Assembly (NCBI GenBank): GCA_021464245.1
Contig: JADCRB010000037.1
Coordinates: forward strand, 7,845,316 to 7,909,315
Length of the DNA: 64,000 bases
Direction: 5' to 3'
Origin: Carallia brachiata
Lineage: Eukaryota; Streptophyta; Magnoliopsida; Malpighiales; Rhizophoraceae
Made by a program: the position numbers and the translations under genes. The notes beneath the pieces were generated by a model. That model was not told where the DNA came from. It saw only the letters and a list, made by a program, of their open reading frames with translations, and did not search any database. Positions 1 through 10,261 of this stretch are shown here, in pieces; the first letter of the stretch is position 1; each line of letters starts with the position of its first letter.

Positions 1-389
1 TGTGAAATGGGCTTGACGTGTATCAAAAAACGCCGCTTTGCAGGCGTACGATTGCTGCTTTAGCCCACTTCTCAACCTAATTTTTGCCAAATCAAGAAGC
101 CCAATTTTCGCCTGCTACAACGGAAAGGCCCAAAAATCACTTCGAGGCCCTTGGCAAGTTCTGTTTCCTCAAATCTTCATTCTCTGATAATATTCTTCCA
201 TATCTATATAAACTATCCATTGGAAATTTACTTTTAAAAGTATAAATACCCCAATCGGAATTTGTTCCTTGGTCTAGGATCTCGGTTGAATTAGTAACTT
301 TCTCATCATGACGAACAATGCTTGTTTGAATAAAATCACATTGAAAATTACTAATTTTTTATGTCATAAATACCTTAAAATACGAGAAT
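1..389. other. Unassigned intergenic sequence
   Basis: No gene, RNA or repeat could be recognised here. The first 180 bases are less AT-rich than what follows and could be the end of something lying to the left of the window, but no open frame supports this. Confidence 0.3.
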
Positions 390-962
390 ATATATATAAA
401 CTGAGAAAAAATCTAAACTTTTTTTCTCTACCATGTGACGATTTCTCATAAATTTAGAAATTAAAAATATTAAAATATTTTATAATTATTCAAATTCTAT
501 TACAATTAGAATTATGATTTTATAAATTAATTAATATAAATTTAATTATAACCAAATAAAGATTCTATTGATTTATAAAATACTATTTGACTCTAATTAA
601 AACTTTATATTTGTAAAATTTTATAATAAAAGAAAATAATAAAAACATAAAGAAAAGCTATTCTCGAATTTTTATTTTTAAGAAAGAAAAAATGTTATGA
701 AAATCTCATAAATTTACATATTGAAAAAAAAAATTATGTTAAATTTTTTTAAATGAGAAGAAAAGAAAAAAATAATTACTCCTAAATTTTTTTTCTTAAA
801 AAGAAAATTAACACTCAATTTTAAAATGCCTTTAAAATAGTTAAAAATTTCTAAAAAAAATACTCAATATCAGAATGACGAATGTCTTTTTTTTTTCCTA
901 AAATAAAAATAAATTAGGTCACAAATATATCAAATATGCGTTTCGTGCAGATTAATTTCTAG
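390..962 (+). mobile_element. Non-autonomous Helitron-like element, 5' end indistinct
   Basis: The sequence is closely similar to the units of the 34.4-40.2 kb array: the same 'ctctaccatgtg(a/g)cga' start region, the same central 'ttacaattagaatta' stretch and the same A/T-rich tail. It ends in CTAG followed by T at 959-963, as Helitron 3' ends do. The hairpin before CTAG is weak here ('gcgtttcgtgcag'), suggesting an old copy. It has no coding capacity. The 5' TC end could not be placed with certainty. Confidence 0.55.
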
Positions 963-1172
963 TATATATATATAATTCCAAAGCGTTAGAGTGCCAAGTG
1001 GCACCGTTCTATGCTCTTTTTGGGTCATTTTGCTCCATTCTTCAATTCTTCATTTCAGAGATTTTCTATTTTTCTCTATAATTTTAGGGGCATTTAATGG
1101 ATCAGTTCAATTGTTTTATATTCCTCAACTTCCCCAATCTTGTGGTTTTTTGGTAGATCACCAATACATATC

Positions 1173-1346
1173 ATGAGTGTTAATTTCTTGATTGGTGTTT
1201 TGATTAAAATTAAAATTAATATTTTTAAAATAAAATTGATAGTTTTTAAAATACAAAAATAATAAATGTTTATAAATTATCAATTTTATTTTAAAAATAT
1301 TAATTTTAATTTCAATCGAGATATCGCTTAGAACACCAACACTCGA
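1173..1346. mobile_element. Fold-back MITE (long hairpin)
   Basis: The two halves are inverted repeats of each other. The left arm has 'gattaaaattaaaattaat' followed by 'atttttaaaataaaattgat', and the right arm carries their reverse complement. The outer arms 'ggtgtt'/'aacacc' and 'gagtgtt'/'aacactc' also pair. The spacer is about 30 bases. No ORF. Superfamily not determined. Related fold-back elements are at 3,211-3,402 and 54,915-55,125. Confidence 0.6.
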
Positions 1347-2055
1347 GATACTAATATTCTTTCTTTTCTGTGACTGAAAAGAGATGGAAAGAAGTTCAAA
1401 AGTTATTTTTTATTACGTTGCCAATCTACCGTTTCATAACTTTTAATTATATATGCACCTCTGCTGACAAACCTTGGGGCAAAGTAACTCCTTTTTCATT
1501 TTCAGGGAACAAAAAGTCATTCCGAGTTGCTTTCAGTTCTAGCAAGTCCTTTTAGTGCTCATAGCAGACCCACAAATTGGAAAATAAGCCTGCACTTCAA
1601 TGTCCAGGATGTTGGATTTTTTTTTCTTTCATCAATACACCTCAATCATTCCCTGATGCCTAATGGTACGTGCCTTTGAAAAAGTAAAATTGAAGGTCAG
1701 ATTTGTGGACTGGATGCACCTTAATCGGAGGGTATCCAAAGCTCTGTTTCCTAATTGGATCAAAATGAGGGTCTACAAGGCTGTCTATACGCGTACAAAA
1801 ACCGGGACTTTATGGCACCTCTATGAGTGGGGTGATACAGTTACAGAGGATAGTGGATGAGAGGTATGAAAATTTTTATGCCAGGGTATGAAGATTTTTA
1901 TCCAAATCCTGGATTGTAGATAACTTTGTCTTTTATTGTGAACCATTATGGCGTCCCGACTGATTGGAGATTGCCTGATTAATTAAGTAGGATTGGATTA
2001 TGGTTATTGGATGGGCTTAGGCTGGATCTTTGGGTCGTTCTCTTTCTTTTTTTAC
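1347..2055 (+). other. Possible decayed gene fragment, unidentified
   Basis: This stretch is less AT-rich than its surroundings and contains short open segments, the longest at 1,663-1,860 (65 codons). After a possible acceptor at about 1,553 the + strand reads LIADPQI, which resembles the start of calcineurin-like metallophosphoesterases (ADPQ motif). A stop follows within three codons and no further domain sequence appears. It may be the tail of an old gene or chance. No function is assigned. Confidence 0.15.
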
Positions 2056-2330
2056 ACCTTATGTTTGGATTTATTGTTAGAAAAGAAAATGAAAGAAAAT
2101 GGATTGAATCTGCTGTTTAATTGATAGAAAGTTGTGAGAAAAAAATAATAAGAATGTTGTATGAAAGAAAATAAATAGTAATTTGTGAGAGAAAAAGTAA
2201 AAATTAGTTGTTTGGGTTGATAGAAGATGAATAAAAAAGAAAAATTGTAAAAAAATAATACAGTAATGATAATGTTTAATTTTCTTTTCCCTTTATTTTC
2301 TCTTCCAAATCCATCTATCCAAACAAGGCA
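2056..2330. mobile_element. MITE with 'tttggat' inverted termini
   Basis: The left end 'ccttatgtttggat' and the right end 'atccaaacaaggcat' form imperfect terminal inverted repeats around a purine-rich, non-coding core of AAAGAAAA and GAGAAAAA runs. A clean target duplication is not visible. A larger element with similar termini lies at 60,224-60,645. Confidence 0.5.
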
Positions 2331-3210
2331 TTAGTATTTTTAGCCCTGCTAGGAGAGATTTTGCAGTAGTTATGTATTATGTACTGGCTGCTTCTAAGTT
2401 TAGAAGCTGGCACTTAATGAAGCTCCTTGCAGTTAAGAAAAAGAAAGTACAAGGGAGCTTTATCTCCTTGGCATGTTAGACCACAGGCATAAGAAGTATT
2501 AGAATGCGACATAATGTTACATAGAATTTAGTAATTGGACTCAATGGAATGTTTTTCTCATTGTTTGTGTTAAACTTGGTAGTTACATCCATTTGTACCA
2601 TTATAGTTGAGCTTAACATATAATAATGACATATTATTTATCTAAGAATAAGATGTGCATGTCTTCAAAGGAACTTTGTAAGTACTTTTGGATGGAATGA
2701 ATGAAAGTTATTTACAATTCGGAAAAAATTATGTATCTATTGAGCAATATAGAGACATAATAATAAATTCTTCCACCTCTAATAAGAATTAACTTGCAAT
2801 TTTTGCGATCCAAACGTTTTATTTAAGATAAAAACAACAACAAAAAAATAATTCACGCATAACTGAAGTAAGTATACTAATTTACTATTTTTTATTTCTC
2901 TACTTGAGAGACCTTTTGTCTCTCTTTTCCGTCTTTTTTCCCTTTGGTTGTTTTAGGCAGAGGGCGAGGATATGGATATAACGAGTCAATATTTTATCCG
3001 CTGACTTCTCAGCACTGCTAATCACTTCTCCCCTGCCACTTCCTCTTTCCTTTTCTCTTTTCTTCTCCTTTTTCTCTTCTTCCTTCCTTTCTTCCTTGTC
3101 TTAATCCTTTACTCTCCAGATCGCTCATTTTCTTTTTATGCTAGTTATGTTGTTTTTTTTTTCTTTTTTACTTATATCCCTCATTTTCTTTAAGGGTGTC
3201 ATTGCATGAA
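2331..3210. other. Intergenic; pyrimidine-rich tract
   Basis: There is no convincing ORF. The part from 2,340 to 2,640 looks like untranslated sequence, possibly linked to the remnant to its left. From about 2,890 to 3,170 the + strand is strongly C/T-rich (many ctttt, tcttcc and ttcctt runs), a low-complexity tract of unknown role. Confidence 0.3.
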
Positions 3211-3402
3211 TGTCTCGACGTTTTTGTCTCGAAAAATATCCTGAACGAAATTGTAATTGTTATTTTTGAAATAACGACTGATATTTTTTAAATATAAAAA
3301 TAAAAGATATTTTAAAAATATCAGTATTCATTTTAAAAATAACAATCACCGTTTCAATTAAGACAAATTTCGAAATAAAAATTATCGAGATGACAATTTT
3401 TT
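3211..3402. mobile_element. Fold-back MITE (long hairpin)
   Basis: The left arm begins 'tgtctcgacgtttttgtctc' and includes 'attgttatttttgaaataac'. The right arm is its approximate reverse complement and ends 'attatcgagatgaca'. The two arms meet near 3,300 with little spacer. Non-coding. The minus-strand ORF of 80 codons across it is a by-product of the inverted repeat. Confidence 0.6.
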
Positions 3403-4137
3403 TTGTTTCTTTAATTGTATGACAGAGCATTCGTTCCAGCAAAAACCGGGTTGCCAGTACAGTTCTTACCACCACGACTTCCATTTGAAATATAAAATAC
3501 ATTCAGGATGATTTGAATTTGAGACCGTGAACTTGAATTATGTAATATTAAGTCTGTCCTTACCACATTACGAACAATTAGTGGTTAAACTGAATTAATT
3601 TTTTCCTTGAAGAATTCAATTAAATTACTTAAGCTAGCCTAACGGTCACATGACTAATTCACGCAATATTTTCAGATCATTTTTTCCTTTTTTTTTTTTT
3701 TTTGGGTTTTTCAACTCTTTGTACGTTTGCAAGCTCTCATTATTGCTTAAATTTTCTTTTGAACAAGCATTTTAGTGTGAATAGATTTTTAAATGATTTT
3801 CGATACACGGACAGGGAAAAATTTATTAACGCGGAGATGACTTGCTTATTTTTTTTACACATATTTTTTATTTTTATTACACATCAACTTTATCAATATT
3901 ATATATCATAAGTTGACAGGATCAAAAAATTATAAAAATTTATAAAATTTATAATTAAATTTAATTTAGAACAAACATATAAACATTATGCACAACAATT
4001 AACACGCCCACTTTTGCATTCAATCCATCTGTATTCAACAATCATTTTCCTTTTAAAATTTTGTACTATCAATTTATGTTTAATCCCATAGTCAACTAAC
4101 GACCATCATTTACGATGAAATTTGATTTCCGTCATTA
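3403..4137. other. AT-rich intergenic sequence
   Basis: I see only AT-rich sequence with a T-run at 3,687-3,703. The short ORF at 3,702-3,911 has no recognisable features. No repeat termini were found. Confidence 0.3.
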
Positions 4138-5425
4138 AAAATGACAAATTTACTCATACCCATCAAAAAATACTCATATTTGTCCTGACAGATACGAGGT
4201 CAAATCCAATTAACAGGGAAACGGGACAGAGATCCCCGTTCCCTGTATTTTTTTAGTGAGTATAGGGACATGAATGAATTTACCTATCTCTATCTCCATC
4301 TTCATACCCTCCCTATACCTGCCCCATTTATTTTTTTTATTCTTTAATCTTTATACATTTTTATTGTTTAATATTTAATGCCTTCACTCTTCAATGACTT
4401 ATGTTTTAGTTACTTTGAAATTATTAATGGATCTACTAAATTATTAATGAAATTGTTTTCCTTTAACCCGATAGTTTACTCAGAATGTTGACAGCCTTAA
4501 AGTCAAAGATTCAAGTAATAACTAATTTTAATAGCAATCACAAAATTATTAATTGATACTGAAAGAATCACAACAACTTGTCATACAAGTTTTCAGCTAA
4601 TAATTTGAAGGTTTGACCCCTAATACACAAGTTAGAAAGATCATTTTTTAACTATAAGTTTTATTCTGAGACACTATTATTTCTTTCTTTCCAAAGGTGT
4701 CAGCATATACATGTCAAAAATATGAGAATAAATTGTTTAAGAAGTTAGGAACAAAATTAAAACTCCCGACATTGCAAAAAATCCAACACTATATATATAA
4801 AATAGATAAAAAAAACTCAAAATCATGGGGTGAAGTTTCTATAATTTTCATTTATTTAATTTTCATAGTTGAGTTTTTTTATGTGATTCATATCTTTATA
4901 AAATGTAGTTTTAAACTTTAATATTATACAGCAACTGAAACGTTGAATGCGATTTGCCTAAATTCTTCTTTTATGTCAGTATCTTAAAAAATAGTGTCAT
5001 TATATTATTATATAAACTTGAGTAATATAACTTCAATACTTACTTATTATAAACTTGAGCAATATAACATCTTAAAAAATAGTGTCATTAGTCTTCTACA
5101 CATTGTGCCTCAAGTTGCAGGACCTTAATTTCTATTGCTAATTCTTAATATAAAATTTGTACATTTGAACTTTAATATTTAGATCACTTATTCATTATAT
5201 TTTTAAGTTAAAGGATATTTGTAATATAAACAACTAGTTTGTCATTGATTATAAGTATCAAGTAATTTGAACTATGAAAATATATTACCTTTTTAATTTT
5301 TATTTGGACGGGTATGAGGTGGAGAAAGGGATTCTCATTCTCAAATGAGGATGGAGACGAAGATTAAAATTTCATACTCAATAGAAAAGGGGACAAGGAC
5401 AATGGCGAGAGTAATTGGTAAATAT
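4138..5425. mobile_element. Probable non-autonomous DNA element with 'gggg..atcccc' ends
   Basis: The left part carries 'aatgacaaatttactcatac' and, near 4,230, 'gatccccgttccctg'. The right part (about 5,310-5,425) carries inverted motifs of the same type ('ggtatgaggtggagaaaggg', 'ggacaaggacaatggcg'). Plant genomes commonly hold non-autonomous elements with such 'GATGGCAA..GGGGATCCCC' ends. A second copy with the same layout and about the same length lies at 50,541-51,803. The interior shows no coding sequence. Ends are approximate. Confidence 0.4.
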
Positions 5426-5552
5426 GTTTTCTGTTTTTTTTTTTAAAATAAACAAAAAATAAAAAATAAAAATGATACCAAACAGGCTCACGGTAGTTAG
5501 TTCACAGTTTTTTTTCCTTTTCCTTCTTTCATTAATGACAAGGCTATTATAA

Positions 5553-5935
5553 TTGGACCGATTATCGAACTGAAAATATTAGTAGTTTAAAGTTCAACTA
5601 GTTGAACTGATATTTGAATCGGTATTTAATAATATATATAAGAATAATATTTTAGATAGTGATTAAATATTAATGTTTTTATTTTAATGACTAAATTAAA
5701 ATTTTTAATTAAACTTAAAACTTAAATTATAATTTAAATAATCTTTAGGAGTCAAATTATAATTTATAAATTTTTAATTTAGTTTAAACCAATCCAACAG
5801 ATTTGGGTTTTATTAATTTTTATCGATTTGCGACCGGTCTAAGTTTTAACTGAAAAAAACATAAACCAGGCTAAATTTTTAACTGATCATTAATTAAATT
5901 AATTAGATCGATCAATTCGATTTGATTCTAACAAT
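5553..5935 (+). mobile_element. MITE family A, copy 1
   Basis: This sequence is nearly the reverse complement of 9,878-10,340 in intron 2 of the terpene synthase gene. Matching blocks include 'attatcgaactgaaaatatt', 'tttgaatcggtatttaataa' and the terminal 'gatcaattcgatttgattc'. The core is AT-rich and non-coding. One copy lies upstream of the gene and the other inside it, in opposite orientation. Confidence 0.55.
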
Positions 5936-6011
5936 AATAATTAATAGAGAATAAGACGTTTCCAGTTCAAGTTATATATAAATGAAAAGGCAGGCTTGAT
6001 TTTTTTGTCAT

Positions 6012-6250
6012 CGAAAGTTTTAGAGACATTGAATAACTGTACTTCGGGGTCGTCGTCTAACTGGTCTCTATAATAGCGAAAGACAATTCAAAATCAAAGT
6101 TGTTTTTTTGTTTTTTTTACAACTTTTCCAAGGAAGTATCCATCACTATGTGAACGTGGCAATTTAAATAATAATCTTTATCCTAGGCTGCCACACGTTT
6201 TCTTCTGCATAGCTTGGCGGCTCTGACGAGCTTATAAATAAAGTATTTGT
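6012..6250 (+). promoter_or_regulatory. Distal duplicate of the terpene synthase promoter, with canonical TATA box
   Basis: This block matches the proximal promoter (7,015-7,295) along most of its length: 'gagacattgaataactgtac', 'tctctataatag(c/t)gaaagac', 'caaaatcaaagttgttttt', 'gccacacgttttcttctgca' and 'acgagctta' in the same order. It holds TATAAATA at 6,233-6,240, whereas the proximal copy has TACAAATA. No ORF follows directly. The two copies are about 1,045 bp apart. Whether this copy still starts transcription is unknown. Confidence 0.6.
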
Positions 6251-6564
6251 ATATAGAGGTATTCGCAGATTGAATTAAGTGAATTAAAATTTATATTTGT
6301 ATTTAATTCGTTGTTTATAGATTAGATGATTTTTTATTCGCACTCAATCTATTATACAATCTAATCTATTCAATCTAATATGTTATTAATAGATTAAATT
6401 GAATTAATTTTAACAAGTTACATGTAATAAAAAAATTATAATTTTTTTTAATTCATAATCATTATCTATCATCAAATTTATAAATATTTTAATAAAATAA
6501 TATATTCATATCATTAATCATAATTATATGAATAATAAATTATTAATTACAGCAATAATTTAAA

Positions 6565-6607
<43 letters not shown>

Positions 6608-7014
6608 AAATATTTTAATACACATACAAACACACTCTCACACACACACAGGCGCGCACACGCACACACGCGCACACACACACCCATAGATATATATATA
6701 TAGGCGGATCAGGTTAGATTGGGTAGACTGAATGCTTAATCTGCATCTAATCCACTTTTGACATATTTTAAAAGTTTTTAAAGCACAACCAATCCATATT
6801 TTTATAGTTTTGATAGGTACAGATTCGTGCGAGTTGAATTAGTTGGATTAATCAGCTTTTGAACGGCCATACTTGCATATTCCAATCTCTCACACAAGCG
6901 GATAATTGAAAGAGGGGAAATTTTTTATTATCAAAAATATAAATATTATTATTTAAAATTAATTATTTACTATATTTATGGCGTCTTTCGTTAAAAAATC
7001 CTCCGGCCGTAAGC
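6251..7014. repeat. Insertion between the two promoter copies, with (AT)n and (CA)n tracts
   Basis: It starts 'tagaggtattcgcagattga' and ends near 'gaacggccatacttgc'. The interior is AT-rich with an (AT)n run at about 6,571-6,603 and a CA/CG dinucleotide run at about 6,625-6,683. Repeated 'attgaatt' and 'ggttagattgggt' motifs suggest a non-autonomous element that separated the promoter copies, but no clean termini or target duplication could be identified. Confidence 0.35.
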
Positions 7015-7323
7015 TCGAAAGTTTCAGAGACATTGGATAACTGTACTTGGGGGTTATTGTCTAGTCTCTATAATAGTGAAAGACTATTCAAAATAGGATC
7101 TAAGACAAATCAGGCGAAGGATGCATGCTGCGATAAATCCAAGCTCAAAATCAAAGTTGTTTTTTTCCTGCTCCAGGAAGTATGCATCAACATGTGAACG
7201 TAGCAAATTAAATAACAATGTTCTATCCTACGATGCCACACGTTTTCTTCTGCATACCTTGGCTGCTCTAACGAGCTTACAAATAGAGCACTTGCATGTT
7301 AATGCCTGTCACTCAAGCCAATA
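7015..7323 (+). promoter_or_regulatory. Proximal promoter and 5' leader of the terpene synthase gene
   Basis: The segment ends at the start codon. A TATA-like TACAAATA lies at 7,278-7,285, about 40 bp before the ATG, implying a leader of roughly 15-20 bases. The segment is duplicated upstream (6,012-6,250), where the box reads TATAAATA. If transcription began further upstream, a 67-codon upstream ORF from 7,121 would end in a TAATG overlap with the gene's start codon. Confidence 0.5.
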
Positions 7324-10218
7324 ATGGATTCTTCATCACTTTCTTCCATTCAAGCATTGGTGCAAAAGATTAAGGGGGAGATGCTCAGGGACATTCATGA
7401 CCCTTATTCCTTCATTGCTCCATCTGCTTATGACACTGCTTGGTTGGCCATGGTTCCAGATCATCCTAGCCTACCACTCCAACCCATGTTCAAGATTTGC
7501 TTGGATTGGGTTCTCAACAACCAAAACGAGTCAGGGTTTTGGGGAGAGTGTGATGGTCATGGTGTGCCCACTATTGAGTGCCTTCCTGCTACTATTTCTT
7601 GCATGATTGCACTCAAAAAATGGAATTTTGGTCACATACTAATTGATAAAGGTGAAATTTTTGTTACGCCCATATATATATATATATATATATACAAGCA
7701 CGTACTAAGGACATAGGACACCAATTGGTTCATCTATCGTTAGTTTGAGTGACCATTTAAACGTACAAATATAGCCATGTTTTTCCTGTTTGCTAAGTAA
7801 CATTTGCTTGCTTCAAATAGATAGCAACAACAATCACATATAATGGACTGAACAATTTATTTATTTTTTATTTTTTTATAAATTTAATTATTTATAATTT
7901 ATATCATTTTATAATTTATTTAAAATTATTTAAATGAATTCATTAAATTTTTCTTTGTTTATGTTATACGGTGGATAAAATTCTATTTGTTTTTAGATAC
8001 GACTTCAATATGGGCTGATGGGACTTTTGATGTCTCAGGCATGGCATTTATTGAAGCAAATGCAGAAAAGCTTCTGGGACAAACGCATCAATATTGTCCT
8101 CGTTGGTTCGCCATAGTTTTCCCGGCAATTGTTGAGATTGCAGAGACAAGTGGGCTAGATTTTCGAGGCCCAGTTAAGGAGCGGGCGATGGACATTTCTC
8201 GTAAACGGCAACAAATTATTGAGAGGTAAAAGTGTTAAAAAATTGGGTTGAATTGGGTTTGAATTGTGTCGTTTTAGATTTAGGTCATTTTTTATTCGAT
8301 TATTTTTAAGTTACGTTATATTCGATTCAGGTTTAAATTATATCGTTTTATATTCGGGTTGGATCCAGATCGAATTCAGGTCAAATTCGCACTGAATCAT
8401 TATTTTTTTAAATTATTTTTCACTAAAATAAAATATTTCAATTAAATTTAAAATTCATTTTTATAATGAACTAAACATTTAAATTTTATTTTTGTGTTAC
8501 ATATATTTATATTTTACGAAAATAGTACTAATTAGTATTTTAAAAAAGAAAAATCAAAGGTAAAAGTCTAAAAAATTTTCACTATTTGTCTTTTTGTTAA
8601 CCTAACAGGTGATCCGGATTCAACCCAAAATTTTCGGGTCATTTTCAGGTTGGGTTACTTTTGAATTGCGGGTTGAAAAATCGAATTCTTGACTCAATTT
8701 TTTTGAATGAATTCAAACGAATTATCGAGTCGAGTCACTTTTTAATACCTCTATTGAGATTCAGGTTGGATTCAGATCGAATTCAGGTCGAATTCGTACT
8801 GAACCATTATTTTTTTAAATCATTTTTCATTAAAATAAAATATTTCAATTAAGTTTAAAACTCATTTCTATAATGAACTAAACGTTTAAATTTAATTTTT
8901 ACGTCGTATATATCTATATTTTACGAAAATGATACTAATTAGTATTTAAAAAAAGAAAAATCAAAGGTAAAAGTTAAAAATTTTTTCACTATTTTATCTT
9001 TTTCTTAACCTAACAGGTGATCCGGATTCAACACAAAATTTTCGGATTATTTTCACGTTGGGTCACTTTTGAATTGCGGGTTGAAAAATCGAATTTTTGA
9101 CTCATTATTTTTTTGAGTGAATTCAAACAAATTATCGAATCCAGTTATTTTTTGATACCTCTATTCAGAGGTATACATCTTCCAATGGTAATGATATGCT
9201 TCTAAATTCTTATTTGCAAGGAGCAGCTAATGTTGCATTGGTTGGTTGAGTGTCCTCCGCCCCAATCCTGCCTCTCATCCTGTCTCTCCACTTATCGCAC
9301 GTCTATTAATCTTACTTGATAAAAATGTAAAATTCTAGTTTGCACCAAGACTTTTTATAAAAGTAGAATAAAATTGCGTACATGTGGTTGCACCACTTCC
9401 GCTATTGCAATAGCAATATGATAAGGAGTACAATTATATGATTACAGAGAATAGAGAAGAAAGAGACATATGTTAATATTATAGTAGTGAATTCTGTTTA
9501 GAATTTATAATTTTTTTTAATTAAAAAATCATAATATATTTAAAACTGTAAATAGATAAATAAAATATACATACAGACTATTTAAATAACTTTATAAGTA
9601 TGTAATAATTTTTTTTAATAAATGTCCACACATATATGTTATCAATCTTTCATATTTATCTTAAATATATAAATATAAAGGGCTTTTCGAAAAAGAGAAA
9701 AAAAAAGAGCGGAACACGTGTGGGATCGACCCCCCCACCTGACCTTATTTCTATTTCCTATCTCCCATCCCGGTCTTCTTGACTTTATCGTACGATAATC
9801 CAGTAAAAGTGATTATTCCCACGTCTGCAGCCCAAGATTTATTACCTTATATAATTTAGACAAATTACTCTTGTAAAAATCGAATCGAACTGATTAGTTC
9901 GATTGATTAAACTGGTGACTGACTAGAGATCTGAATTGGTTTTGACAAAATTTAAGGGGTGAATCAGAGAGAAAAAAATCGGTCAAAATTATTTAAGAAT
10001 CGGAAAAAATCAATAAAAATTAGATCGGTTGGACTGATTTAATGAAATTAAAAAATTTATAAATTATAATTTCACCACAAATATTATTTAAATTATAATT
10101 TGAATACTAAATTTAATTAAAAAGTTCAATTTAATTTTAGATTTGATTAAAAATTTTAATTTTATCCTTAAAATTAAAAAAATTAATATTTAATTAGTAT
10201 CTATAATTATTATTTTTT

Positions 10219-10261
<43 letters not shown>

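Noticed and set aside
1663..1860. 65-codon + ORF after a metallophosphoesterase-like word (LIADPQI)
   Set aside because: The word is followed at once by a stop and no other domain block follows; kept only as a low-confidence remnant.
7121..7324. 67-codon ORF ending in a TAATG overlap with the terpene synthase start codon
   Set aside because: It lies mostly upstream of the predicted transcription start (~7,305), and its sequence matches the duplicated promoter, so it is probably not in the mRNA.
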